A stretch of 37,557 nucleotides of DNA, from the NCBI GenBank assembly GCA_964438975.1, contig CAYTMU010000038.1:1-37557 (forward strand). Direction: 5' to 3'. The stretch comes from Chryseosolibacter sp964438975. Lineage in GTDB: Bacteria > Bacteroidota > Bacteroidia > Cytophagales > Cyclobacteriaceae. How positions within the stretch are numbered: the first letter of the stretch is position 1; each line of letters starts with the position of its first letter. Positions 23,880 to 32,630 of this stretch are shown piece by piece. The notes beneath the pieces were generated by a model, which had not been told where the DNA came from, made no database searches, and worked only from the letters and a program-made list of their open reading frames with translations. A program made the translations under genes and the position numbers.

Positions 23880-24725
23880 ATGAGAAAACTCTATCCGTTG
23901 ACCTGCTTGTTGCTGCTCGCAACGATTGTTGTTGCTGAGGCTCAGAGTTTTTACGCTCTCCGAAGGAATCGCTCTCTCATCTTGTCGGTGGGTACGGGTA
24001 CTTCTACATACTTCGGCGAATTGAAGAATGACGGCGATTTCCTGGATGCAAAGCCGAATCTCACGGCGGGACTATCGTTTTTTGTTCATCCGCAGGTGGC
24101 TGTCCGGGGGGATGTGACGTGGTTCCAACTGTCCGGATCGGATGCGGAAGCGGATGATCCCAGCCGTGTACGCCGCAATCTTTCCTTCAATGCCAATAAC
24201 TTCGAACTTGCCTTCACAGGTGCTTTGTACCTGAAGCCAAACCCGTATCGCTATTACCAGCGACCTGGAATTAACCCGTATGTTTTCGGGGGACTGGCCT
24301 TCTTATACTCTAATCCCACAGCTTCCTACAACGGAGGACGATATGCGTTGCAGCCCCTGCAAACCGAAGGGGTGAAATACAGCAAACTCAACATCGCCAT
24401 TCCATTCGGAGCTGGCGTGCGCTTCAAAATGGGGCCATTCCTGAACCTCGCACTCGAAGCTGGCTATCGCAAGACATTCACCGACTACCTGGACGACGTG
24501 AGCACGGTCCACCCGGACAAAACTGGCTGGGATGCGACACGGAGGGCCTTGTCGGACAGAAGGCCTGAACTGGGTCTTACTCCTTACGAGATCGGCACGC
24601 AACGTGGCGACTCCAGCACAAAAGATGGCTACATGCTGCTCAATGTGAGGGTGGAGTACTATCTGCCGACGAACTTCAAATCACCGAATTCGTACCGACG
24701 ACTCCGGACTCCGTACCGGAGGTAG
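23880..24725 (+). CDS. DUF6089-like outer membrane beta-barrel protein
   Basis: A 281-residue protein with a signal peptide (MRKLYPLTCLLLLATIVVAEAQ). The mature part consists of alternating beta strands: SLILSVGTGTSTYFGEL, LTAGLSFFVHPQVAVRGDVTWF, NNFELAFTGALYL, PYVFGGLAFLY, IAIPFGAGVRFKMG, LNLALEAGYRKTFTDYLDDVS and MLLNVRVEYYL. This is the pattern of the DUF6089 family of Bacteroidota small outer-membrane barrels, whose function is unknown. The Arg-rich end (SYRRLRTPYRR) is unusual. It ends next to an R1 array. Confidence 0.85.
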   Translation: MRKLYPLTCLLLLATIVVAEAQSFYALRRNRSLILSVGTGTSTYFGELKNDGDFLDAKPNLTAGLSFFVHPQVAVRGDVTWFQLSGSDAEADDPSRVRRNLSFNANNFELAFTGALYLKPNPYRYYQRPGINPYVFGGLAFLYSNPTASYNGGRYALQPLQTEGVKYSKLNIAIPFGAGVRFKMGPFLNLALEAGYRKTFTDYLDDVSTVHPDKTGWDATRRALSDRRPELGLTPYEIGTQRGDSSTKDGYMLLNVRVEYYLPTNFKSPNSYRRLRTPYRR

Positions 24726-24726
24726 G

Positions 24727-24802
24727 TGACGGTCCACGGTCGTCAGTCCACTGTCCACTGTTTGGTCGACGGTCCACTGTGTGGGTCCACGGTAGTTGAC
24801 GG
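24727..24802. repeat. R1 heptamer array
   Basis: Degenerate copies of GTCCACG/GTCCACT with interruptions (GTTTG, GTGTGG) directly after the DUF6089-like stop codon. It is more decayed than the other arrays. Confidence 0.8.
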
Positions 24803-24821
24803 TTATGCTAAGCGTTCTCAC

Positions 24822-24850
24822 CCCGCCTTCGCTAAAGCCCCGGCGGGCTG
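24822..24850. repeat. R2 hairpin alone
   Basis: CCCCGCCTTCGCTAAAGCCC and CGGCGGGCT: the hairpin part of R2 without the rest of the module. This is the last R2 copy seen; none occurs in the polysaccharide region downstream. Confidence 0.8.
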
Positions 24851-24864
24851 GGTTCGGAGGTCAT

Positions 24865-26730
24865 TCAATTCTTCTGTAACGCAGAATCCAGTATTTCAAA
24901 GCGAGAGTAGTTGCTCTTGAATTCGGGTACGAGTTCCTTCATCAGCGCTACCATTTTCAACTCATTGGATTCGTCAACGAGATCGTGGAACAACTCGATA
25001 TAAGAGTTGATCTCGGGATAGGCGTATTCCTTGACTTTGGCGATAAGTATCTTCTCGTGGTGTGTCTTGACCGTGTTCTCTTGTTGATTGAGGAGTTCTT
25101 CAAAGAGCTTCTCCCCTTCCCGAAGACCAGTATAGACGATTTCAATGTCCTTTCCCGGCTGCAGGCCTGATAGCAGGATCATCTTCCTGGCGAGGTCGAG
25201 TATCCGAACTGATTCACCCATATCAAACAGGAATATCTCCCCACCGCGACCCATCACCCCGGCCTCCAGCACCAACCGGCATGCTTCCGGGATCGTCATG
25301 AAGTAGCGGGTGATCTCGGGGTGTGTCACGGTCACCGGCCCTCCCTTCGCAATCTGTTTCTTAAAGAGCGGGATCACCGATCCATTGGATCCCAGAACAT
25401 TTCCGAAACGGGTTGTCACAAACGCAGTGTGTTTCTTCCCGATCGCTTCAATGTGATTGTTCAACGACTGGACGTAAATCTCCGCCAATCGCTTCGAGCA
25501 GCCCATGACGTTCGTCGGATTGACCGCTTTGTCGGTAGAGATCATCACGAACTCATCGACACCGAACCGCACCGATAAGTCGGCCAGCGTCTTCGTTCCG
25601 AGAATATTGCACCGGATCGCCTCCGCCGGATTTGTCTCCATCATCGGGACATGCTTGTACGCCGCTGCGTGAAACACGATACTGGGTCGGTATTCCCTGA
25701 AAATGGACTCAAGTCTCTTTTCATTGTTGATGTCCGCCACAAAGGAAAGGATCTTCACGACGGAAGAGCTTTGCCTTAACAACCGGTCAACCTCGAACAA
25801 CGCAGACTCGGCCTGGTCGATCAGAACGATCACCTGGGGCTTGTACTGAACAAGCTGACGGACGATCTCGCTGCCGATCGATCCGGCCGCACCTGTTACG
25901 CAGATGCGCTTCCCGGCAAGATGCTTGTGCAAGTGCTCGTCGCGCAGGGTAATGATCTCCCGCTCGAGCAGGTCCTCGATATTGATCTCCTTGATCTGAT
26001 TGATGCTAAGTTCACCCCGTACCCACTGATCTGCGGGTGGTACCACCCGGACCTTTACCTGATTGCGGATACACACGTCGACGATCTCGTTCTTCTTTTC
26101 CACCGAGAGGTTCTTCACGGTGATAATGACCTCGTCTATATTGAAAGCATGCAGCAGTCGCTCGATCTCATCCGGACCATCATTGTAGATCTTCGAGCCA
26201 TTGAGAACTTTCCCGACCTTGTGACGGTCGCTATCCAAGAAGCCAATAACCCGAGCGTTGGGTGACGAATCGATCACATGCTTGGTCGTAATACCTGTCT
26301 GACCCGCACCGTGGATCAGCACGTTGGAGTTGCGCAGCACCGCCCGCTTGTAAAACGAGAAGACGTACTTCACCAGTAAGCGGTAGTTGAATAAGAACAG
26401 GAAGGATGCCAGGAAACTGATGTAGATGACCGACGTCGGTACGAGATAGTGATTATAGCGAAAATAATAAATACCGTTGATGGCATGGACAGCCAACAGG
26501 TTCAGCAATAACATGAAGAAGATTCGAACCCCGTCCTGCGTACCGGTGTACCGGATGATGCCCTTATAACTACCGGTCATGGCGATACATAAAGAAGCCA
26601 GGACCAGGTATAGTAATATACCGAGGTCAGCCCTGTTCGCGATCAGGTCATTGACCGAGAAGTTGAAACGCAGCAGATACGCCAGAAAGACCGATACCCC
26701 GATGAACGTCAGGTCGATCATGACGATCAC
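24865..26730 (-). CDS. PglF/WbpM-like UDP-sugar 4,6-dehydratase, membrane-bound
   Basis: A protein of about 621 residues with about four membrane helices in the first 130 residues, a CoA-binding-like Rossmann domain (VLIHGAGQTGITTKHVI) and a catalytic SDR domain starting with RICVTGAAGSIGSEIVRQL. The active site has the family pattern STDKAVNPTNVMGCSKR, where Met replaces the usual SDR tyrosine, as in FlaA1/WbpM/PglF dehydratases. It should convert UDP-GlcNAc to a 4-keto-6-deoxy sugar, the first step toward bacillosamine or quinovosamine-type sugars. The start is uncertain: the first usable codon is GTG at 26730, but in-frame codons upstream read NLRILPRWVIVMIDL, which looks like genuine family sequence and has no ATG, GTG or TTG before it. 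Confidence 0.9.
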   Translation of the reverse strand: MIVMIDLTFIGVSVFLAYLLRFNFSVNDLIANRADLGILLYLVLASLCIAMTGSYKGIIRYTGTQDGVRIFFMLLLNLLAVHAINGIYYFRYNHYLVPTSVIYISFLASFLFLFNYRLLVKYVFSFYKRAVLRNSNVLIHGAGQTGITTKHVIDSSPNARVIGFLDSDRHKVGKVLNGSKIYNDGPDEIERLLHAFNIDEVIITVKNLSVEKKNEIVDVCIRNQVKVRVVPPADQWVRGELSINQIKEINIEDLLEREIITLRDEHLHKHLAGKRICVTGAAGSIGSEIVRQLVQYKPQVIVLIDQAESALFEVDRLLRQSSSVVKILSFVADINNEKRLESIFREYRPSIVFHAAAYKHVPMMETNPAEAIRCNILGTKTLADLSVRFGVDEFVMISTDKAVNPTNVMGCSKRLAEIYVQSLNNHIEAIGKKHTAFVTTRFGNVLGSNGSVIPLFKKQIAKGGPVTVTHPEITRYFMTIPEACRLVLEAGVMGRGGEIFLFDMGESVRILDLARKMILLSGLQPGKDIEIVYTGLREGEKLFEELLNQQENTVKTHHEKILIAKVKEYAYPEINSYIELFHDLVDESNELKMVALMKELVPEFKSNYSRFEILDSALQKN

Positions 26731-26798
26731 CCAGCGAGGCAGGATACGGAGGTTCTTGATCGACCTCCAGAAAAGTTTGATATACGTTGAGATGACGC

Positions 26799-26999
26799 TT
26801 ATTTTTTGTTTCGCCGCAAGTCAATAATCCGCTTGATGCCCAACGCCCCGCCTACTGCCACGAGAATCTCGATCCCGGTAATGGGTACATCGTCGGGAAT
26901 TGTTGGATCATCGGGCTGGGCAAAAATGGACGGACCAGTGCCGATGATCAGCACCGCGACCAGAAGGAATTTGCACAACAATTTGCCCATATCAATCAT
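26799..26999 (-). CDS. Short secreted protein with C-terminal helix and basic tail (possible sorting substrate)
   Basis: A 66-residue protein. Residues 1-28 are a signal peptide ending SIFAQ. Residues 29-41 are an acidic Pro/Asp linker (PDDPTIPDDVPIT), residues about 42-55 a short hydrophobic helix (GIEILVAVGGALGI), and the rest a basic tail (KRIIDLRRNKK). Motif, then helix, then Lys/Arg is the layout of PEP-CTERM-like sorting signals, and very short Bacteroidota proteins ending in P-I-x-G, helix, basic tail are known to me as a PID-CTERM-like class. Its ATG overlaps the TGA of the giant T9SS-sorted protein (ATGA, 26996-26999), which indicates translational coupling. An XrtF exosortase lies two genes upstream of that protein. 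That it is an XrtF substrate is inference. Confidence 0.72.
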   Translation of the reverse strand: MIDMGKLLCKFLLVAVLIIGTGPSIFAQPDDPTIPDDVPITGIEILVAVGGALGIKRIIDLRRNKK

Positions 27000-29900
27000 T
27001 CTTTAATGATCTTGTAGTAAATACTTTTGACACCTTGCCGGATTTTCAGCAAATATAAGCCAGCGGAAGCATTCGTTATATCAAACTGCGCTTTTTGAAT
27101 TCCATCGCCGGCAACAAAATCAGCCGTGCCAACCGGCTTTCCGACCGAATTTATGAGCACGGCCGTCGCAGGGTCTGTATTTCGCAGCTCAACTATCACG
27201 CGGTCGGTAGCGGGATTCGGATAGACATCGATGCTAGCCTCAAAGCGCTCCTCCAGCCCGGTGACCGCGAAATTATAGTACGCTGACATCTCACAGCCTC
27301 CAACCGCCGCCACGACCTTATAGGTGCCCCCTTGCTCGGCGATAAACTGTTGCTCCACCGCTCCCGGAATCAGTTGGTCATCGAGATACCACTGCACGTT
27401 GTCTGCGTAATTCGCTGACAGTACATTGCCATCCAGCAACGAGATCTCAGCCTGTTCGATATGGGAGACGTTGGCCGTCACCTCCTTGCGACTGCCTTCG
27501 CAGCCCAGTGCATTGCGCGCGGCAACAAAGTAGGTCTTGGATCTTTCCAGCACCGGCGTTTCAAACACAGCCCCCACACTCACCGGCTCGACCGAAGTCT
27601 CGGTTTCGTACCAGTAGAAGGCAACCTCCGAAGGTACACCTGACGCACTCAATACCACGTTGCCCGTACCACAAGACTGCGCATCCTCCGCCGTAAATTC
27701 ATTGTAGACCGTCGTCACCCGAAGATCGACGGTTTGCTCGAGCGGCAATGCTTCGCACGATCCGCTGGCCGCATACACCATCAACCGGTTTAGTCCCGAC
27801 GACAGCTTGGAGCCCTCGACATTCAGCACCAGCGCATTTCCGTTGCCCATGACGACGTCAGAAATGGTCTGTCCGTTGTCATCTCTGACGAAATAAGAAA
27901 CATTCGGATGTGTCCCTTCAATAGTGATACCCGCCTGTGCATCCTCGCACACATCATTATAGTGCAACACATTATCCCGGGCAAAGCTGGGTTGCGATAC
28001 GAGGAGTTCGAATCGTCCTTCACCAAAGCTCTTGGGATCAGCATTGATCTCAAAGGTGTATTCCGGCTTGCTGCGGACGTCGACCACCTCGTTGCTGAAC
28101 TTGTCGACCAGCGAGAAATCATACACCGTTCCGAAGCTTTCAAACTGCGTGAAATTCAGCGTGTACATTCCCGGCGAAACGATATTGGCACTATCCCGGT
28201 TGATCTGGCTGATCCCCAACTTGAAGGCCTTTGAGCACCCGAAATCGTTCAGTCCGTTGATTGCAAATTTCGCAGCAGATCCCTCGACAAGTGAATAGAG
28301 ATTCAGGAAGTCATTCGTCTTTTTCGTGGCATCGAACCTGAGATCGACCTCATCCGTAGCCTCATCCTGCAGCCAGATCACCGTCTCATCCTGGCGGCCA
28401 TTGCCGCGGAGATTGATCCTCAGGACATTCGCAAGTGCCTTTTCCCGAAGGAGCACAGGGTTGATATCCGATACTTTGTGCGCCTCGGAGAAAGTGAGCG
28501 TCGTATTTTCCGTCGTATAGGTCCAGAACGCCTGGCCCGATGCAATTACACCGTCAAAATTGCCTACGTCGGGCCCACCTTGAACGTAATAGACAAAGTT
28601 CCCGGCGCCCGCGCCCCCATTGTCGACATTGTCCTTAATCGAAATAGTAGCACTCACGCCGGAAGGCAGAGAAACGAGATCCCAGTCGATCGGAGCAGGA
28701 TACGGATTGCCGAGGAGATTATACCCCGTCGCATTTTCTTCAGCCCCGGTAGCCGTTAGCCCCACCGCAACATCACCCGTGCGCAATGTTCCGCGCGTGT
28801 TGATCGTAGTAGTTCCGGCGTTGTACATATAAACCGCGTAGCCACGACCGCTTTCCAGCGGGAAACTGTTCGCCGGAAGCGCAACGTTGTTAGGATACGC
28901 CTGGTAACGATCGCCCCAAGGCCCGCCAATGTTCTCGGCATATTGATACATCGAAGGACTGCTCGGGTTACCGATCGATGTCGGGTTCGAAAACTGTCCT
29001 GTGATTGCGATCTCCTCCTGCCAGTCAGCTACGTTGGAACCCGCCACGGATGGTGCGAAGTAGCGATATGACCGTATGCCCTCCGCATTCGGAATATAGC
29101 GTTCGACGGTAAGGTTCCCCACCACGGAGGTACCGAATGGCACCGGTGGTATATAAGCAGTGCGGGAGGCCGTCGATGCCAGCACCAGCGTCCCGGTATT
29201 GGAAGGACCGTCGAAATCGACATCAGTTCCGGAGCTACCATTTTGAGTGATTTCAAACCGGTTCGCAATCCGGAACGTTGTATTTGGGATCGTAGAAGCA
29301 ACCGAGAATGTGTTTGAGCTCTTGCTGATCGTGACGTTGTAAAGATCCACGACCGCTGCACCAGACCCTGCAGTCCGGTCGAGTCGTTGTGGTGCACCCC
29401 CGGTAAAGGTAATGTTGTTGCTACCCGGGGTGAACGTGCCGTTAATATTCAGGTTACCGGCCAGGATAAGATTCGCAGGACTGTTCAGTGCACCGGTCAC
29501 GGTGATGTTATTAAACGTCGGAGAGGTACCCGTAATCGATGACGTACCGTTGAACTCCACTGTACCCCCATTATGCGTGAACGTACCGCTGTTCTGGAAA
29601 TTCCCCGCAACACTGATTGAACCCGGTGGAGCGGTCAAGCTTCCCCCTCCGGCGATAATGAGCGTGTTGAATGAGTTCGAGCCCCCGGAGATGACGGTAG
29701 GCGATCCACCAAATGTTGCATTGCCTGTACCCGCGTTTAGAACTCCTGTGTTATCGAGATTGCCGTTGATGCGGTAGTTGACATTCGGTGTAACGGTTCC
29801 GGAGAGGACAACATTCCCGAATGTCGGCGATGCGCCGCCGGAAATAATTGTGGTGCCCGAGAATATCACGGTTGCACCAGTTAACGTCGACCCTGAGCCA

Positions 29901-32080
29901 CTGACGAAGTTTCCTTTCAGATCTATACTATTGGAACCCGCAGCAAAGCTACCATTCGCCAGCGACAGCGTCCCATTGACAGTGATGTCCGAGCCAAGTG
30001 TCAGCGTATTCCCGCCCGACTTCGAAAGATTTTGCAGCGCTGTCGTATTCGACGGCAACTCGGGACCAGTCGTCATTGTGCCGTTCTGGTATACGACATT
30101 ATAGGGAACCGTAGTATTATTCGGACTTGTCGTCATGGAACCACCCGCGCTACGGTAAATGGTACCGCTTGCCGCAATTGAGAGTCCGTTACTATTATCC
30201 AGCGTGCCTCCAAACAATTCCAGGTTGTGTATTGCAACGGAAGATGTCATCGGCAAGGTCGCGTTTGCACGGTTGAGTGTCAGTGTTCCGAGGTCCGAGC
30301 CAGTAAAGCTTACGTCGCCAGGGAGCGTACCTTCTCCATCGATCAGGATCGTCGATTGCTGCGTGACCGATAGGATACCGTTGGTGGCACCGTAATTTCC
30401 GCTGATATGGAGGGTATTCGCGCCGATCACCAGGGTTCCATCGGAGTGCGTGAAGGTGTCCAGGATCCTGAGATCTCCGCCCAAGGTGACGATGCCATTT
30501 CCGGTGCGATTAAAGGTAAAGTCTTCAAGTTCACTAGTGCCGTTGAATGTCAGAGTCCCAAAGTTGCCTGTACCGCCGATCACCATCTTGGAGGTTGGTC
30601 CGCCAATGATCCCGCCCGTGCCCGCAACGGTACCGTTAATAGTCAGGGTTTGTGTTCCGATAACGATGTTCCCACTCACAAGATTGAGTTGTCGCAACGC
30701 TACGATATCAAGGCTGGTGCTTAAGGTGACCCCGCTTTCGTTGTCGATCGTCAGGTTGACATCACTTCCGGAAGGAAATCCGCTGCCGATGAACTGAGGC
30801 CCCTCGCCGGCGTACACAATGGTTGCGCCAGTCGCGTGGTTACGTGTTCCTGTGATCCTCAAATTCCCTGCTAAGCCTCCCGACTGAAGCGCCCCGCCAG
30901 GATGTAAAGACCCTAGGCGCATCGTACCATTGAGTGTGAAGTTTCCAGACCCGCCGACAAAGCTTTCGCCGATCATGTCTAATGTTGAAAGCGAGGCTAC
31001 TGAATAGTTGACAGGGCCCTGCGGTTCAATTACCGACTCAAATACCTTCGTTGAAGCACCAATGAAATTGACATTCCCGGTCCCACCGTTCACATACATC
31101 TCGCCGCTGGTATGCGTGTAATTCCCCTGAATATTCAGGTTGGTGACTGCACCTGACGCTGCAAAGTCAACCATTCCATCATCCGACAATACAAAACCTC
31201 CCGCGATGTTAACGGTAACATTAACATCGTCGCCGATCTGAAAATACCCTCCAGATGTGATCTCGAGATTGCCTCCGATATTGATCGTACTCGGGCCGGA
31301 ATCTCCCGTTGTCCAGCCAAGAACTCCACCGGCAACCGCGAGGTCTCCGCCTATGTTTGCTGTACCTCCCGGACCTCCGGCAGAGTAATAGAGCGCATCG
31401 CCCCCGGTACTCTCAACACGGAAATCTCCATTGATGCTAATATTCAAAGGCTGATTCTCTTCAATGCTATTCAGGACTATGGTTACATCCTGTCCCGGGG
31501 CATTCCATACCAAATTACCGAACTGCTGGTTGAGACCCTCTGGCGGGGTGTCATTGCCCGAAGTGTATCCAACGATATTTACTGTAGAAGTAATATTCCA
31601 GGTTGCCGCGGGTATTACACCGCCGTTTTCAAACTGATGATTGTACGAAGAGTTCGGTCCGAAAGTAAGCTTGGCAGCAGAGACGCCGTTGAAAGTGCCA
31701 TTGTTATTCACCACACCGTTCACCAGGACAACCCTGTTCGGAATGCCTCCAAAAGCAATAATCCCGTTGTTCGTTAACTCTCCGCCCGGATTCACAGTAA
31801 TCTCGTTTCCCGCACCGTTCGCCAGGGTAAGCGTAATACCCCCGTCTACAGTGAGGGTCCCGGATACAGTTACCTGATCGACAGTTCCACTTACATTATA
31901 GTTAACAATATGACCGGAGTTGATCAGAATGGAACTGGAATTTGCGTTCGTAGGAACCGTCTGAGGGCTCCATGTCTGAGGATCATTCCACGGGCCGCTT
32001 TGTGCACTGGTCACTACCTGCGCGGAGCTTGAGTAGGTAAACAACGAAATCAGCAGGATACAACCGTATAGTCCCTTCAT
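26996..32080 (-). CDS. Giant repetitive surface protein with T9SS sorting domain
   Basis: A protein of about 1694 residues. Signal peptide MKGLYGCILLISLFTYSSSAQ, then a G8-like opening (GPWNDPQTWSPQTVPT, near residue 28). Residues about 60-1000 are Gly/Asn/Thr/Ser-rich beta-strand repeats, probably a beta-helix. Near 1125 is the GNPYPAPIDWD motif common in Bacteroidota surface proteins, followed by Ig-like segments. The last approximately 85 residues are a type A T9SS C-terminal domain (VYPNPATDRVIVEL...ASAGLYLLKI...YYKIIKE). It should be secreted through T9SS and attached at the cell surface, likely as an adhesin or stalk-like protein. The start is set by a -7 box at 32102-32109, which excludes an in-frame start at 32143; ATG 32089 is an alternative. 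Confidence 0.88.
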   Translation of the reverse strand: MKGLYGCILLISLFTYSSSAQVVTSAQSGPWNDPQTWSPQTVPTNANSSSILINSGHIVNYNVSGTVDQVTVSGTLTVDGGITLTLANGAGNEITVNPGGELTNNGIIAFGGIPNRVVLVNGVVNNNGTFNGVSAAKLTFGPNSSYNHQFENGGVIPAATWNITSTVNIVGYTSGNDTPPEGLNQQFGNLVWNAPGQDVTIVLNSIEENQPLNISINGDFRVESTGGDALYYSAGGPGGTANIGGDLAVAGGVLGWTTGDSGPSTINIGGNLEITSGGYFQIGDDVNVTVNIAGGFVLSDDGMVDFAASGAVTNLNIQGNYTHTSGEMYVNGGTGNVNFIGASTKVFESVIEPQGPVNYSVASLSTLDMIGESFVGGSGNFTLNGTMRLGSLHPGGALQSGGLAGNLRITGTRNHATGATIVYAGEGPQFIGSGFPSGSDVNLTIDNESGVTLSTSLDIVALRQLNLVSGNIVIGTQTLTINGTVAGTGGIIGGPTSKMVIGGTGNFGTLTFNGTSELEDFTFNRTGNGIVTLGGDLRILDTFTHSDGTLVIGANTLHISGNYGATNGILSVTQQSTILIDGEGTLPGDVSFTGSDLGTLTLNRANATLPMTSSVAIHNLELFGGTLDNSNGLSIAASGTIYRSAGGSMTTSPNNTTVPYNVVYQNGTMTTGPELPSNTTALQNLSKSGGNTLTLGSDITVNGTLSLANGSFAAGSNSIDLKGNFVSGSGSTLTGATVIFSGTTIISGGASPTFGNVVLSGTVTPNVNYRINGNLDNTGVLNAGTGNATFGGSPTVISGGSNSFNTLIIAGGGSLTAPPGSISVAGNFQNSGTFTHNGGTVEFNGTSSITGTSPTFNNITVTGALNSPANLILAGNLNINGTFTPGSNNITFTGGAPQRLDRTAGSGAAVVDLYNVTISKSSNTFSVASTIPNTTFRIANRFEITQNGSSGTDVDFDGPSNTGTLVLASTASRTAYIPPVPFGTSVVGNLTVERYIPNAEGIRSYRYFAPSVAGSNVADWQEEIAITGQFSNPTSIGNPSSPSMYQYAENIGGPWGDRYQAYPNNVALPANSFPLESGRGYAVYMYNAGTTTINTRGTLRTGDVAVGLTATGAEENATGYNLLGNPYPAPIDWDLVSLPSGVSATISIKDNVDNGGAGAGNFVYYVQGGPDVGNFDGVIASGQAFWTYTTENTTLTFSEAHKVSDINPVLLREKALANVLRINLRGNGRQDETVIWLQDEATDEVDLRFDATKKTNDFLNLYSLVEGSAAKFAINGLNDFGCSKAFKLGISQINRDSANIVSPGMYTLNFTQFESFGTVYDFSLVDKFSNEVVDVRSKPEYTFEINADPKSFGEGRFELLVSQPSFARDNVLHYNDVCEDAQAGITIEGTHPNVSYFVRDDNGQTISDVVMGNGNALVLNVEGSKLSSGLNRLMVYAASGSCEALPLEQTVDLRVTTVYNEFTAEDAQSCGTGNVVLSASGVPSEVAFYWYETETSVEPVSVGAVFETPVLERSKTYFVAARNALGCEGSRKEVTANVSHIEQAEISLLDGNVLSANYADNVQWYLDDQLIPGAVEQQFIAEQGGTYKVVAAVGGCEMSAYYNFAVTGLEERFEASIDVYPNPATDRVIVELRNTDPATAVLINSVGKPVGTADFVAGDGIQKAQFDITNASAGLYLLKIRQGVKSIYYKIIKE

Positions 32081-32101
32081 GCGCAACATCAAATTAATCT
32101 T

Positions 32102-32109
32102 CAAAAGTA
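32102..32109 (-). promoter_or_regulatory. Bacteroidota -7 box of the giant protein gene
   Basis: On the minus strand TACTTTTG matches TAnnTTTG exactly, 21 bases before the ATG at 32080. Several TTTG copies lie upstream, but none at the ideal distance. The gene therefore probably has its own promoter separate from xrtF. Confidence 0.5.
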
Positions 32110-32198
32110 AGCAAAATTTCCACAAATAAACTGTCAAAACCAAACGCCATCAGCCCCCCGACCGCACGACGAACTGCGGATATGGCCGACCAATGGCA

Positions 32199-32630
32199 CT
32201 ATGAATACCGTTTTCGCTGATAAAAGAAACCGATCATCAGCAAAATCATGAGGGTCGGGTTGACAATAAGCCGGTGGATCTGCGACAAAAGCGGAGACGA
32301 TATCTCGGAGTCACCCTCCAACGACAACTTGAGTATCAGATACACAGGCAAAATGATCAGCAATTCAACGAGAAATACCCAAAACGCCACCTTTAGGTAT
32401 TTCATCTCCCGAAAAATGGCCAAAATGATGAGAAGACAGGCCAAGTCATTGAGAATCAGCCTGACAGTGCGGTTAATACCAAATATAACGTTTGGATGCA
32501 TACCTTCAAAACCCGTCCACGGGTTGAATCGCTGAAACAGGTAGACAGCTAGCAGTATGGTTACTCCGCACCCCAGCAGAAGCGCTCTACCCCAGCCCCT
32601 ATCCGGCAGACTTAGCAGACCTCTTGTCAT
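32199..32630 (-). CDS. Exosortase F system-associated membrane protein
   Basis: A 143-residue membrane protein with about four hydrophobic segments (ALLLGCGVTILLAVYLFQRF; LILNDLACLLIILAIF; VAFWVFLVELLIILPVYLIL; PTLMILLMIGFFY). The conserved stretch HPNVIFGINRTVRLILND between the first two is what I recall from the small family always found beside XrtF exosortases in Bacteroidota. Role unknown; it may support the exosortase in the membrane. The ATG at 32628-32630 lies inside the end of xrtF, overlapping by 32 bases, which suggests translational coupling and one transcript. Confidence 0.85.
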   Translation of the reverse strand: MTRGLLSLPDRGWGRALLLGCGVTILLAVYLFQRFNPWTGFEGMHPNVIFGINRTVRLILNDLACLLIILAIFREMKYLKVAFWVFLVELLIILPVYLILKLSLEGDSEISSPLLSQIHRLIVNPTLMILLMIGFFYQRKRYS

